Source of the DNA: Deltaproteobacteria bacterium
Lineage (GTDB): Bacteria; Myxococcota_A; UBA9160; UBA6930
Assembly (NCBI GenBank): GCA_028817435.1
Contig: JAPPPQ010000023.1
Coordinates: 184,836-248,835, forward strand
Direction: 5' to 3'
DNA length: 64,000 nt
The first letter of the stretch is position 1, and every line of letters starts with the position of its first letter. Under the pieces are notes generated by a model. The model was not told where the DNA came from, made no database searches, and worked only from the letters and a program-made list of their open reading frames with translations. Made by a program: the position numbers and the translations under genes. Below, one piece after another: positions 7,530 to 18,020 of this stretch.

Positions 7530-9737
7530 GTGCAACTCAAGCAGCGTGGCGGAGACTCTCACCCGGCTCGTGTTCCCCGGCTCAGCACCGCAGTGCGCCG
7601 CGCCGCCCTGTGCGCCTTTGCCATGGTTTGCGCCGCCTGCGGGCAGCACGAGGGGCCGGGCGAGGTGACCCAAGCGTCGCGGCCGGTGGCGCCCGCCGCC
7701 GTGCCGGCGGGCGCGGCGGCCGCCGCCGGGGCGAAGCAGATTTTGTTCGGCGACCTGCACGCGCACACCACCTTTTCGCTGGACGCCTTTGCCATCAGCC
7801 TGCCGCTGCTGGGCGGCGAAGGCGCGCACCCGCCGGCGGATGCCTGCGACTACGCGCGCTTTTGCGCGGCGCTGGATTTCTGGAGCATCAACGATCACGC
7901 CGAGGGACTCACGCCGCGCCACTGGCGCGAAACGCAGCAGGCGCTGCGCGATTGCAACGCGGCGGCCGATGCGGCGAATCCGGACCTCGTCAGCTTTCTC
8001 GGCTGGGAATGGACGCAGGTGGGCGGCGACGCCGCATCGCACTACGGCCACCGCAATGTGGTGTTGCGCGACATGGACGGCGCAAACCTGCCGCGCCGCC
8101 CCATCGCCGCGCCCCGCGCGGAGTTTCAGCGCGCGCCGGTGGGGCCGCTGGCGCGCTGGCTCATGCCGCTGGCCGATTTCGCAAACCGCCAGCGCATTTT
8201 CAATTGGTTTCACCGCTTTGAGGAAATTGCCGCGGTGCCGCACTGCCCCCAGGGCGTCCCCACCCGCGCGCTTCCCGATGATTGCCTTGAAATTGCGCGC
8301 AATCCCGCCGAGCTTTTCGAAAAGCTCGACGGCTGGGGCGCGGCGGCGCTGGTGATTCCCCACGGCACCACCTGGGGGCTGAACGCGCCGCCCCGGGCCA
8401 ATTGGCGTCCCGCGCTGCGTCCCGGCCAGCACGACCCGGCGCGGGAGACTCTCATCGAGGTGTATTCCGGCCACGGCAGCGCCGAGGAATACCGCCCCTG
8501 GCGCGCCGCCCTTGCCGATGGGGCGTTTTGTCCGCTGCCGGATGCGTCGCATTTGCCGTGCTGCTGGCGCGCGGGAGAAATTGTGCGCGCGCGCTGCGAG
8601 GCCGAAGGCGGCGCGGACTGCGAGACCCGCGCAGCGGCGGCGCGCGAAAACTACATTGCCGCCGGCGTGGCGGGGCACAACACCGTGCCCGGCGCGACCG
8701 TCGCCGATTGGCTCGACTGCGGGCAGTGCCGCGATTGCTTTGCGCCCGCCATGGATCACCGCCCCGGTATGTCGGTGCAGGCCGCCCTTTCGCAAACGGG
8801 AGAAGCGGGGGCGCGGCTGCGCTTCGGGCTGATTGCATCCAGCGATACGCACCGCGCGCGGCCCGGCAACGGCTTCAAAGAGCGCGGCCGCATTACCGAT
8901 GCCACATCCGGCGGGCGCAGGTGGAGCCTGCGCGGGGGGGAGCGCCCGGTGGCGCGCTCGCGCCGCGTCGTTCTGGAAGAGCTGCCGCTTTCGCAGCGCC
9001 GCTACACCGAGCGCCAGGCATCTTTCTACGGCAGCGGCGGATTGGTCGCCGTGCACGCCGCGGGCCGCACCCGCGGCGATATTTTCGCGGCACTGGAGCG
9101 CAGGGAGGCATACGGCAGCAGCGGCCCGCGCATTTTGCTGTGGTTCAATTTGCTGAACGCGCCGGGCGGCGCGCTGCCCATGGGCGGCGAAACCGCCCTG
9201 GCCGAAGCGCCGCGCTTCCGCGCCGCCGCCGTGGGCGCGCGGATGCAACAGCCGGGCTGCCCCGCTTCCGCGCGGGACAAACTGGGCGCAGCGCGGCTCT
9301 CGCGTCTCTGCGCCGATGAGTGCCACCACCCCGGCGATTCGCGCCACCGCATCGCCGCCATAGAGATCGTGCGCATTCGCCCCCGGCAATCCGAAGCAGA
9401 ATCCCCCGAAATGCTGATCGAAGACCCGTGGCTGCGCTTCGACTGCACCGCCACTGCATCAGGCGCGGCCGCCGCCGCAACCGTTGCCGAGGGCGGCTGC
9501 ACCTTCGAGTTCAGCGATCCCGATTTCACCGCCGCCGCGCGCGAGACCGCCTACTATGTGCGCGCGCTGCAGTTCCCCACCCCCGCCATCAACGGCGATC
9601 CGCTGCGCTGCGAGCGCGACGCCGCGGGCCGCTGCCTGCGCGCGCACCCCTGCCCCCCCGGCGACGATTGCCTCGCCCCCGTCGCCGAACGCGCCTGGTC
9701 CTCCCCCATCTGGGTCCACCCACCCCGCGCACAGTGA
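7530..9737 (+). CDS. exported DUF3604 (PHP-like) protein
   Basis: 735 residues. The core matches the DUF3604 family, related to PHP phosphoesterases: ILFGDLHAHTTFS with metal-type histidines (about 71-83), LDFWSINDHAEGL, FLGWEWTQVG, then VIPHGTTWG, LIEVYSGHG, LIASSDTHRARPGNG and a C-terminal EIVRIRP/WSSPIWV region. Biochemical role of the family is not established; a metal-dependent hydrolase is likely. The N-terminus has a positively charged start and a hydrophobic stretch ending VCAAC|GQH, so Sec export with possible lipidation at that Cys, although the lipobox is not canonical. GTG 7530 is chosen because GGAGGGG precedes it. Many cysteines lie in the middle, consistent with a periplasmic disulphide-bonded protein. 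Confidence 0.85.
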   Translation: MQLKQRGGDSHPARVPRLSTAVRRAALCAFAMVCAACGQHEGPGEVTQASRPVAPAAVPAGAAAAAGAKQILFGDLHAHTTFSLDAFAISLPLLGGEGAHPPADACDYARFCAALDFWSINDHAEGLTPRHWRETQQALRDCNAAADAANPDLVSFLGWEWTQVGGDAASHYGHRNVVLRDMDGANLPRRPIAAPRAEFQRAPVGPLARWLMPLADFANRQRIFNWFHRFEEIAAVPHCPQGVPTRALPDDCLEIARNPAELFEKLDGWGAAALVIPHGTTWGLNAPPRANWRPALRPGQHDPARETLIEVYSGHGSAEEYRPWRAALADGAFCPLPDASHLPCCWRAGEIVRARCEAEGGADCETRAAAARENYIAAGVAGHNTVPGATVADWLDCGQCRDCFAPAMDHRPGMSVQAALSQTGEAGARLRFGLIASSDTHRARPGNGFKERGRITDATSGGRRWSLRGGERPVARSRRVVLEELPLSQRRYTERQASFYGSGGLVAVHAAGRTRGDIFAALERREAYGSSGPRILLWFNLLNAPGGALPMGGETALAEAPRFRAAAVGARMQQPGCPASARDKLGAARLSRLCADECHHPGDSRHRIAAIEIVRIRPRQSEAESPEMLIEDPWLRFDCTATASGAAAAATVAEGGCTFEFSDPDFTAAARETAYYVRALQFPTPAINGDPLRCERDAAGRCLRAHPCPPGDDCLAPVAERAWSSPIWVHPPRAQ

Positions 9738-9752
9738 AATTTTCGGGCTGGA

Positions 9753-11393
9753 TCAGACGGATTCGCCGGCGGAGCGGGCGCGGGCGAGGCGGTTGGCCTC
9801 TTCGCTGGGGAGGTAGCGGGTGGCGAGGGCGAGCAGGGCGGCGGCGGGGAGGAAGATGGCGAAGCTGGCCAGCATGGCGCTGCGCAGGGCTTCGCCTTCG
9901 CCGGCGCCGGCGGTGTGCAGGGTGTCGCTTATGCTGCCCATGGTGTAGGGGCCCAGCGCCAGGCCGATGAAGGTGACGAGCAGCAGGTAGAAGGCGGAGG
10001 CCAGGGCGCGCATACGCGGCATCACCAGTTCGTTTACGGCAGAGGCCGCCGAGCCCAGCCACAGCGGCGAGACGACGGAGAAGACGAAGAACAGCACATA
10101 GGCCAGCGCCAGGTTCTGCGTGAGCAGCAGGCCCAGGCCCGCGGGCAGGGTGAGCGCCAGCGCAATGCAGCCCACCCACAGCCGCGCGTTGCGAAGGTGC
10201 TGCTTCATGCGGTCCGAGAGCCAGCCGCCCAGGTTGACGCCGATGAGTCCGCCCAGCGCTGCGCCGAGTCCGAGCATGGTGCCGATCTCGCTCTTGCTCT
10301 TGCCGTGCACCAGCTCGAAGAAGGAAGGCGCCCAGAAGCTGAAGCCGTAGGTGACGAAGGCGAAGGAGGCGTAGCCCGTGCACAGCAGCAGCATGGCGCG
10401 GCTGCGGAAGATCATCTCGAAAGCGGCGCGGTCGCGCAGCCGCAGCCCCTGAATCCAGGAGGCGGCGCTGTAGACGCCGATGGCCAGCGCCACCCACTGC
10501 TCGGGATCGCCGAGCAGCTCAATCAGCCCCGCCGAAACCACCACCAGCCCCGCCGCCATGGCCAAATTGATCGCGGCGGCCGAAGCGCCGCCCCGCCGCG
10601 CCAGCGAGAACACGGTGAGCGGCGGCAACACCGCGGTCAACTCGGCTGCGAACTCGCGGAAGGGGTGCGGATGCGGCGCGGCTTCCGGCAAGCCCTCGCT
10701 CATTCCGCGCAGCGGCTCGCGCAAACTCCACACCCAAAATGCCATCAGCAAACCGGGCAGGCCGACGACGAAGAAGGCGATGTGCCAGCCGGCCAACCCC
10801 AGCGGCGGGTTCTGCGGATAGAGCTCGTTCCAGCCGTCCACCACCCAGCCGCCGAGCAGAATGCCGAGCCCCGCGCCCACATAAACGCCGCTGGAATACA
10901 GCGCGAGCGCGGTGGCGCGCAGCCTGGGCGGAAACCAATCGCCCAGCATGGAGAATGCGGCGGGGGTGGCGCTGGATTCGCCGACGCCCACGCCAATGCG
11001 GTAAGCGCCCAGCGCGGCAAAGCTGCGCGCCAATCCCGAGAGCGCGGTCATGAGGCTCCAGAAGGCGAGGCCGATGGCGATCAAGTTCTTGCGCACCCAG
11101 ACATCGGCCAGCCGCCCCAGGGGAATGCCGAAGACGGCGTAGAAAACGGCGAAGGCGGTGCCGTAGAGAAAGCCGAGTTGCGAATCCGTGAGTCCGAGAT
11201 CGGCTTTGATATCCTGCGCCAGAATGGAGATGATGTTGCGGTCTATGAAGTTGAAGACATAGACGATGCTGAGCACGCCCACCACATAGTTGGCGTATGC
11301 GCCGCCCACGCGGGGCGCGCCCTTTGCGCCCGGTGTGGGCGCGGAGTTGCCGGCTGCGCTGCTCAACTCAGCGCTTCTTCCGGGAAAGCTCAA
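9753..11393 (-). CDS. MFS transporter (spinster-like)
   Basis: 546-residue major facilitator carrier with twelve likely membrane spans. The first span region [21 protein letters not shown] and the loop [13 protein letters not shown] (cytoplasmic motif A, here GRLADxxxRK) are typical of the spinster-like/ACS group; the second half repeats the motif as [12 protein letters not shown] long cytoplasmic loop lies between the halves near residues 215-270. Probably imports or exports an organic acid or lipid-like compound. The assigned start is TTG 11393, inside the end of the acyl-CoA dehydrogenase gene (26-base overlap), with only weak ribosome-binding support; GTG 11309 is an alternative that would just remove the disordered N-terminus. 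Downstream partner of the dehydrogenase in one operon. Confidence 0.88.
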   Translation of the reverse strand: MSFPGRSAELSSAAGNSAPTPGAKGAPRVGGAYANYVVGVLSIVYVFNFIDRNIISILAQDIKADLGLTDSQLGFLYGTAFAVFYAVFGIPLGRLADVWVRKNLIAIGLAFWSLMTALSGLARSFAALGAYRIGVGVGESSATPAAFSMLGDWFPPRLRATALALYSSGVYVGAGLGILLGGWVVDGWNELYPQNPPLGLAGWHIAFFVVGLPGLLMAFWVWSLREPLRGMSEGLPEAAPHPHPFREFAAELTAVLPPLTVFSLARRGGASAAAINLAMAAGLVVVSAGLIELLGDPEQWVALAIGVYSAASWIQGLRLRDRAAFEMIFRSRAMLLLCTGYASFAFVTYGFSFWAPSFFELVHGKSKSEIGTMLGLGAALGGLIGVNLGGWLSDRMKQHLRNARLWVGCIALALTLPAGLGLLLTQNLALAYVLFFVFSVVSPLWLGSAASAVNELVMPRMRALASAFYLLLVTFIGLALGPYTMGSISDTLHTAGAGEGEALRSAMLASFAIFLPAAALLALATRYLPSEEANRLARARSAGESV

Positions 11394-12609
11394 TGCCGGC
11401 GCGCTCGGCCTGCTTCTTCAATTCCATGCGCGCAATGCTGCGGCGGTGCACCTCGTCGGGGCCGTCGGCCAGGCGCAGGGTGCGCATGCCCGCCCAACTG
11501 CGCGCCAGCCCAAAGTCCGCAGTCACGCCTGCGCCGCCGAATGCCTGGATGGCGTCGTCAATCACGGCGAGCGCCATCAGCGGCGCTTTCACCTTGATCA
11601 TGGCGATTTCGGCGCGCGCCACCTTGTTGCCCACCGTATCCATCATATGCGCCGCCTTCAGGGTGAGCAGCCGCGCGCACTCAATGTCAATGCGCGCGTT
11701 GGCAATGCGCTCCTCCCACACGCTGTGTTCGTAGAGCTTCTTGCCAAATGCCTCGCGGCTCATCAGCCGCTCGCACATCTTCTGCAGCGCCCGCTCGGCC
11801 ACGCCAATTACGCGCATGCAGTGGTGAATGCGCCCCGGCCCCAGGCGGCCCTGCGCAATCTCAAAGCCGCGCCCTTCGCCGAGGATCATGTTCCCCGCCG
11901 GCACGCGCACATTCTCAAAGCTCACCTCGCCGTGGCCGTGGGGCGCGTCGTCGAAGCCGAAGACCGGCAGATGCCGATCCACGCGCACGCCAGCCGCGTC
12001 GCGGGGCACCAAAATCTGGCTCTGCTGCTCGTGCACCGGCCCGTCGAAGCGGTTCTTTCCCATTACGATGAGAATCTTGCAGCGCGGATCCATGATGCCC
12101 GAGGTCCACCACTTGCGGCCGTTGATCACATACTCGTCGCCTTCCCGGCGAATCTCGGTGCGAATGTTTGTGGCGTCGGAAGAGGCCACCGCCGGCTCGG
12201 TCATGGCGAAGGCCGAGCGAATCTCGCCGTCGAGCAGCGGTTCGAGCCACTGCTTCTTTTGCGCCTCGCTGCCGTAGCGGTCCAGCACCTCCATGTTGCC
12301 GGTGTCCGGCGCGGCGCAGTTGAAGACCTCGGAGGCGAAGCCCACCCTGCCCATCTGCTCGGCCAGCGGCGCATACTGCAGATTCGTGAAGCCCGCGCCG
12401 CGCTCGCTGTGGGGCAGGAACAAGTTCCACAGCCCGGCCTCCCGCGCCTTCTCCTTCAACCCCTCCATGCGCGGCGGCGTCTGCCAGCGGTCCGGCAGCG
12501 CCGCGTGCTCGGCCCAGTAGTCGTTCTCAATGGGGTAGATGTGCTCGTCCATGAACTTGCAGAGCCGGTCCAATGCGAGCTTCGTCTTGTCGGCGTATTC
12601 AAAGTCCAA
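11368..12609 (-). CDS. acyl-CoA dehydrogenase
   Basis: 413-residue flavoenzyme making a trans-2-enoyl-CoA from an acyl-CoA. Family signatures: [18 protein letters not shown] (first signature, FAD and substrate binding), [22 protein letters not shown], and the C-terminal [32 protein letters not shown] with the usual cofactor contacts. The extended N-terminus [16 protein letters not shown] and the RCKILIVMG loop resemble the ACAD10/11-like branch that handles long or unusual acyl chains. Start is TTG at 12609, supported by GGGAGGA 7 bases upstream. It shares a transcript with the downstream MFS gene. A promoter-like TAGCAT lies about 35 bases before the start. Confidence 0.93.
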   Translation of the reverse strand: MDFEYADKTKLALDRLCKFMDEHIYPIENDYWAEHAALPDRWQTPPRMEGLKEKAREAGLWNLFLPHSERGAGFTNLQYAPLAEQMGRVGFASEVFNCAAPDTGNMEVLDRYGSEAQKKQWLEPLLDGEIRSAFAMTEPAVASSDATNIRTEIRREGDEYVINGRKWWTSGIMDPRCKILIVMGKNRFDGPVHEQQSQILVPRDAAGVRVDRHLPVFGFDDAPHGHGEVSFENVRVPAGNMILGEGRGFEIAQGRLGPGRIHHCMRVIGVAERALQKMCERLMSREAFGKKLYEHSVWEERIANARIDIECARLLTLKAAHMMDTVGNKVARAEIAMIKVKAPLMALAVIDDAIQAFGGAGVTADFGLARSWAGMRTLRLADGPDEVHRRSIARMELKKQAERAGIELSRKKR

Positions 12610-12673
12610 GGTTTTTCCTCCCGGCGGTCAAATCCCATGCTAGCGCACCCGGCCCGGCGTGTGGCAAGCCCCA

Positions 12674-14970
12674 GCTCAAAACCGCACCTGCGTCATGGGC
12701 TCGGCAACCAGGCGCGCGCGCAGATCGGCAATGCCCTGCGCGGCGCTCTGGGGCAGGCCCAGCACCTCCCGCAGCAGGCGGCGGTCAATCTCCTGGCGCA
12801 GCGGGTCTTCCTCCGCCTGGGCGTAGGGGCGCAGTTCGCGCTTGGCGACATCGTCCCACAGCCGCCCGGCGGCCTTGCAGCGCGCGGCGCTGAGCGCGCG
12901 GACATTGAGAACGGGCAGCTTGCGCAGCACTTCCACGGGCAGGCCCACGCGGCCCAGATAGGAGCGATTGCCGTGGACGATGCGCAGCAAAATTCCCGGC
13001 GTCGAGTTGAGCCACAGCGCCAGCGCCTTCTCGCGCAGCGAAGTCTGTCCGCTCCGGGGCATCAGTATGGGGCGCCCCGCTTTGTTCGTCTTGCCCGTCG
13101 TGAGCCGCAGTGTGTTCCAGGAGCGGACGCCCAGAATGTTCCGCCGACCCCAGAGAGCGGCGGCCCGTTGCGATGGCAATCGCAACTCCGTGGCAATGTG
13201 GAGATGGCCGGCAAATCGCAGCAGGGCATTCGCCTCATCTTCACGGCCCACCTTGGCCGAGATTCCCGCATTGGGCCGGGCTGTGAGCGTCGTCGTTTCG
13301 TCGGCCCTGTGATGCCAGAGAGCGGGAGCTTGTCCGTTCACCTCATTGTGCATTTCGCAGGGAGCGGCGCGGCCCTTGATGGCAAGGGCGGGCGGACTCG
13401 TCTCCGCCAATTCTGCGAGAGTGCAGATGGGAATGGGGAAGGATTCCTCCATGCCGAAGAGACGCAATTCTCCCCGGCCGATTCGCCACGCGGTTTGCAA
13501 AAGGCCGGTGGCGCGCAGCGCAATGGCGGGGCCGACTATGCCGCCGATGTCGCCTTCGCGCGGCAGCGCGACACTCAGAACCTGCCCCCAGGGCGCGTGC
13601 TCGGAATCGGCGCGGAGGCTGCACACCACCCCCGGCGCGTCTTCCAGGCCGGGGATGTCTTCAGCCTGCAGCTCGCTGAGTTGCCGCGCCAAATGCGCGG
13701 CCTCAATGGGGTGATCCGGGTTGTGCGCCAGGTTGACGATGCGCGTGCGGTGCGAGTTTTTCTGGCAATCGGGTTTGCGGCGCGCGACGATCAGCGTCTC
13801 GCCGATGCGGGTGGATTCGGACATGGAGATGAAGCGCCGCCCGGGCGTGCTCGCCGTCTTTGTGCGGTTGCGGTCGTCGTGGCTCACCACCACCCACTCA
13901 ATTGCGTAGCGCTCGGCCCAGAGCCTGCGCACCCCCGCCCAGGAGCTTCCGGTCCACACCGCAGTGGGCAACACGCAGGCCAGCACGCTGCCGTCGCCGC
14001 GCAAATTCTCTTCCACCAATTGAATGAAGGCGGAGCCGCCGGCTTTCATGGAGGCGGGCAGCGGCTGCAGGCGGCGCTGCAATTCCTTCCGCATCAGTTC
14101 GGCGTCCTTCGGATTCGTCATCATGCCGAAGAAAGGCTTCCAGCCCCGGGAATCCGCAATGCCCTGCGATTTGAAGAAGGGCGGATTCAGAATCGCCAGA
14201 TCCACGGGCGGCAGTTCGGCCAGGCGCTCCTTTTCGCCGTCCCCGGAGACGCTGCGCGCCGCCTTCTTGCGGGCCGGCTGCTCTCCGGAGAAGAGCGCGA
14301 GAGGCCAAGGCTGCGCCTTGCTGGTGGAGAGAAAATCCAGACTGCCGAGATGCGCGGTCTGATTTTTGCCGCGCCCTTCCACCTTGAGCGGCATGGGATA
14401 GAGATGCGTGCGGCGGATCTTGCGCTTGACTTCCATCATGGCCAAGGTGGCGGCGGCGAGATGCACGACGGCGTGCACCACATCGTAGCCGTGGAGCACA
14501 TCCTCAAGCAGCGTTCGATTCAGCACCGCAGAAGGTTTGTCTGCGGCATCGAGCCGCGCGCGGATATGGCGCCTGCGGATGTCCTGCCCCGCCGCGGCCA
14601 GCAGCGTGCCGGTGCCGCAGGCCGGATCCACAATGTTGAGCGCGCGAATCGCTTTCTCATCGCTCCAATCGAGATTGAGGCAATCCAGCGCCAGCGTCGC
14701 CAGCAAAATGGCGGCGGGCACGGTGGTGTAGTTGGGGCTCAGGTATTTGCCGCCGATCAGCAGCCGGTGAAACACGCGGCCCGCCAGATCGTGGCGCACG
14801 GGAATGTTGGATTGCGAGAGCGCATCTGCTGCGGGCCGCAGCGCATCGAGAACATTCTGGGCGGTCTTGGGATCCATATCGAGCACCGCCTGCCGCGCCG
14901 GCTCGAATATGGGCCGCCAGTTTGTGCGCAAAATCTTTTCCCACTGCTGCGCGGCCTGCCGCTGGCCGAA
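12674..14970. repeat. 2.3-kb direct repeat, copy 1
   Basis: 2,297 bases that appear identical, wherever I compared them, to 15724-18020 (constant offset 3,050). The left boundary is just past the stop codons of the two methyltransferase genes; the right boundary is sharp, at 14970/15 bases beyond which mismatches are frequent. It covers the last 764 codons of both genes. Confidence 0.92.
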
Positions 14971-15681
14971 CTCCCCGCCCGGGGGCAATACCTCGACGAC
15001 ATCCGACAGCAACCGCTGAAACACCATCGCATTGCACAGAATCAGCGCCGCTGCCCGCAGCGCGGCGCGCTTTTCAAGGCCCAAGGCATCGAGCTCCAGC
15101 GCCTTGACAACGCGCCCGCTGGAGCCCGGACTGACTTGCAAAATCTCCGCCGCCTCGACGATGCGCTCATCCAAAATCTGAGCAAGCCGTGCGAGTTCGT
15201 CCTCCGAGCGCTGACTCTGTGTCCAGCGCGTCCACAAGTGGGCAGCGAGTGTCCAGACCGATCCGGTTTCCCAGGGAGTCCAGCGCAGCGATACGGGCTG
15301 ATTGCGATCCATCAGAGACAGCTTCGAATCGCGGCCTGTGAGTTCGCCGAAGGCAAAGCGCAAATCCCGGCAGTCTTGCAGTTCTCGATCAATCTCGGCG
15401 TCGGAGACATTGCGCAGCCGTTCGGGATAGACCAGAGCGGTCACCAGAGTTACGGGCTTGCCATCCACCTGCCGCCCCATGCGCGATTCGGCGTCGGCGC
15501 GCACCGTCCGGGCAGGCTCAAACTCCGCCTCAATGGCGACGAAGTCGTCGTCGCGGGACAACAAGATATCGAACTGCGCCTTCCGGACGCGCCGCTCGGC
15601 TTCGGCATCCAGGCGCTCGCCGCGCAAAATTGCAGCCAGCTTGACATTGAGCGTGGTTTCGACGCTGCGGGATGAGCGCAT
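12676..15681 (-). CDS. N6-adenine DNA methyltransferase, possible restriction-methylase fusion (downstream copy)
   Basis: 1,001 residues. The methylase core has motif I DPACGTGTLLAAAG and catalytic motif IV LAILNPPFFKSQG, the NPPF form of N6-adenine methylases; the large C-terminal part is likely the target-recognition region. The N-terminus (residues 30-60) has FDILLSRDDD...AIEAEFEPA (D38, E51, E53), which could be a D-ExE nuclease site like that of BamHI; this is inference. Start ATG 15681 is chosen because the leader CAGGGGNNAAACCAC before it matches the leader of the upstream copy at the homologous codon; ATG 15720 is also open. From codon 238 on it appears base-for-base identical to the neighbour; before that the two proteins are only similar. 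Likely a Type IIG-like or BREX-unrelated stand-alone modification enzyme. Confidence 0.8.
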   Translation of the reverse strand: MRSSRSVETTLNVKLAAILRGERLDAEAERRVRKAQFDILLSRDDDFVAIEAEFEPARTVRADAESRMGRQVDGKPVTLVTALVYPERLRNVSDAEIDRELQDCRDLRFAFGELTGRDSKLSLMDRNQPVSLRWTPWETGSVWTLAAHLWTRWTQSQRSEDELARLAQILDERIVEAAEILQVSPGSSGRVVKALELDALGLEKRAALRAAALILCNAMVFQRLLSDVVEVLPPGGEFGQRQAAQQWEKILRTNWRPIFEPARQAVLDMDPKTAQNVLDALRPAADALSQSNIPVRHDLAGRVFHRLLIGGKYLSPNYTTVPAAILLATLALDCLNLDWSDEKAIRALNIVDPACGTGTLLAAAGQDIRRRHIRARLDAADKPSAVLNRTLLEDVLHGYDVVHAVVHLAAATLAMMEVKRKIRRTHLYPMPLKVEGRGKNQTAHLGSLDFLSTSKAQPWPLALFSGEQPARKKAARSVSGDGEKERLAELPPVDLAILNPPFFKSQGIADSRGWKPFFGMMTNPKDAELMRKELQRRLQPLPASMKAGGSAFIQLVEENLRGDGSVLACVLPTAVWTGSSWAGVRRLWAERYAIEWVVVSHDDRNRTKTASTPGRRFISMSESTRIGETLIVARRKPDCQKNSHRTRIVNLAHNPDHPIEAAHLARQLSELQAEDIPGLEDAPGVVCSLRADSEHAPWGQVLSVALPREGDIGGIVGPAIALRATGLLQTAWRIGRGELRLFGMEESFPIPICTLAELAETSPPALAIKGRAAPCEMHNEVNGQAPALWHHRADETTTLTARPNAGISAKVGREDEANALLRFAGHLHIATELRLPSQRAAALWGRRNILGVRSWNTLRLTTGKTNKAGRPILMPRSGQTSLREKALALWLNSTPGILLRIVHGNRSYLGRVGLPVEVLRKLPVLNVRALSAARCKAAGRLWDDVAKRELRPYAQAEEDPLRQEIDRRLLREVLGLPQSAAQGIADLRARLVAEPMTQVRF

Positions 15682-15723
15682 CTGGTGGTTTTGCCCCTGC
15701 GCGGGTGAATGAAACACCATAGC

Positions 15724-18020
15724 GCTCAAAACCGCACCTGCGTCATGGGCTCGGCAACCAGGCGCGCGCGCAGATCGGCAATGCCCTGCGCGGCGCTCTG
15801 GGGCAGGCCCAGCACCTCCCGCAGCAGGCGGCGGTCAATCTCCTGGCGCAGCGGGTCTTCCTCCGCCTGGGCGTAGGGGCGCAGTTCGCGCTTGGCGACA
15901 TCGTCCCACAGCCGCCCGGCGGCCTTGCAGCGCGCGGCGCTGAGCGCGCGGACATTGAGAACGGGCAGCTTGCGCAGCACTTCCACGGGCAGGCCCACGC
16001 GGCCCAGATAGGAGCGATTGCCGTGGACGATGCGCAGCAAAATTCCCGGCGTCGAGTTGAGCCACAGCGCCAGCGCCTTCTCGCGCAGCGAAGTCTGTCC
16101 GCTCCGGGGCATCAGTATGGGGCGCCCCGCTTTGTTCGTCTTGCCCGTCGTGAGCCGCAGTGTGTTCCAGGAGCGGACGCCCAGAATGTTCCGCCGACCC
16201 CAGAGAGCGGCGGCCCGTTGCGATGGCAATCGCAACTCCGTGGCAATGTGGAGATGGCCGGCAAATCGCAGCAGGGCATTCGCCTCATCTTCACGGCCCA
16301 CCTTGGCCGAGATTCCCGCATTGGGCCGGGCTGTGAGCGTCGTCGTTTCGTCGGCCCTGTGATGCCAGAGAGCGGGAGCTTGTCCGTTCACCTCATTGTG
16401 CATTTCGCAGGGAGCGGCGCGGCCCTTGATGGCAAGGGCGGGCGGACTCGTCTCCGCCAATTCTGCGAGAGTGCAGATGGGAATGGGGAAGGATTCCTCC
16501 ATGCCGAAGAGACGCAATTCTCCCCGGCCGATTCGCCACGCGGTTTGCAAAAGGCCGGTGGCGCGCAGCGCAATGGCGGGGCCGACTATGCCGCCGATGT
16601 CGCCTTCGCGCGGCAGCGCGACACTCAGAACCTGCCCCCAGGGCGCGTGCTCGGAATCGGCGCGGAGGCTGCACACCACCCCCGGCGCGTCTTCCAGGCC
16701 GGGGATGTCTTCAGCCTGCAGCTCGCTGAGTTGCCGCGCCAAATGCGCGGCCTCAATGGGGTGATCCGGGTTGTGCGCCAGGTTGACGATGCGCGTGCGG
16801 TGCGAGTTTTTCTGGCAATCGGGTTTGCGGCGCGCGACGATCAGCGTCTCGCCGATGCGGGTGGATTCGGACATGGAGATGAAGCGCCGCCCGGGCGTGC
16901 TCGCCGTCTTTGTGCGGTTGCGGTCGTCGTGGCTCACCACCACCCACTCAATTGCGTAGCGCTCGGCCCAGAGCCTGCGCACCCCCGCCCAGGAGCTTCC
17001 GGTCCACACCGCAGTGGGCAACACGCAGGCCAGCACGCTGCCGTCGCCGCGCAAATTCTCTTCCACCAATTGAATGAAGGCGGAGCCGCCGGCTTTCATG
17101 GAGGCGGGCAGCGGCTGCAGGCGGCGCTGCAATTCCTTCCGCATCAGTTCGGCGTCCTTCGGATTCGTCATCATGCCGAAGAAAGGCTTCCAGCCCCGGG
17201 AATCCGCAATGCCCTGCGATTTGAAGAAGGGCGGATTCAGAATCGCCAGATCCACGGGCGGCAGTTCGGCCAGGCGCTCCTTTTCGCCGTCCCCGGAGAC
17301 GCTGCGCGCCGCCTTCTTGCGGGCCGGCTGCTCTCCGGAGAAGAGCGCGAGAGGCCAAGGCTGCGCCTTGCTGGTGGAGAGAAAATCCAGACTGCCGAGA
17401 TGCGCGGTCTGATTTTTGCCGCGCCCTTCCACCTTGAGCGGCATGGGATAGAGATGCGTGCGGCGGATCTTGCGCTTGACTTCCATCATGGCCAAGGTGG
17501 CGGCGGCGAGATGCACGACGGCGTGCACCACATCGTAGCCGTGGAGCACATCCTCAAGCAGCGTTCGATTCAGCACCGCAGAAGGTTTGTCTGCGGCATC
17601 GAGCCGCGCGCGGATATGGCGCCTGCGGATGTCCTGCCCCGCCGCGGCCAGCAGCGTGCCGGTGCCGCAGGCCGGATCCACAATGTTGAGCGCGCGAATC
17701 GCTTTCTCATCGCTCCAATCGAGATTGAGGCAATCCAGCGCCAGCGTCGCCAGCAAAATGGCGGCGGGCACGGTGGTGTAGTTGGGGCTCAGGTATTTGC
17801 CGCCGATCAGCAGCCGGTGAAACACGCGGCCCGCCAGATCGTGGCGCACGGGAATGTTGGATTGCGAGAGCGCATCTGCTGCGGGCCGCAGCGCATCGAG
17901 AACATTCTGGGCGGTCTTGGGATCCATATCGAGCACCGCCTGCCGCGCCGGCTCGAATATGGGCCGCCAGTTTGTGCGCAAAATCTTTTCCCACTGCTGC
18001 GCGGCCTGCCGCTGGCCGAA
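15724..18020. repeat. 2.3-kb direct repeat, copy 2
   Basis: Partner of 12674-14970. Homologous recombination between the copies would remove 3,050 bases and leave a single intact gene carrying the N-terminal part of the upstream copy. Confidence 0.92.

Noticed and set aside
12674-18020. Insertion sequence or composite transposon made by the 2.3-kb direct repeats
   Set aside because: The repeats are coding parts of two methyltransferase genes; no transposase, inverted ends or target duplication.
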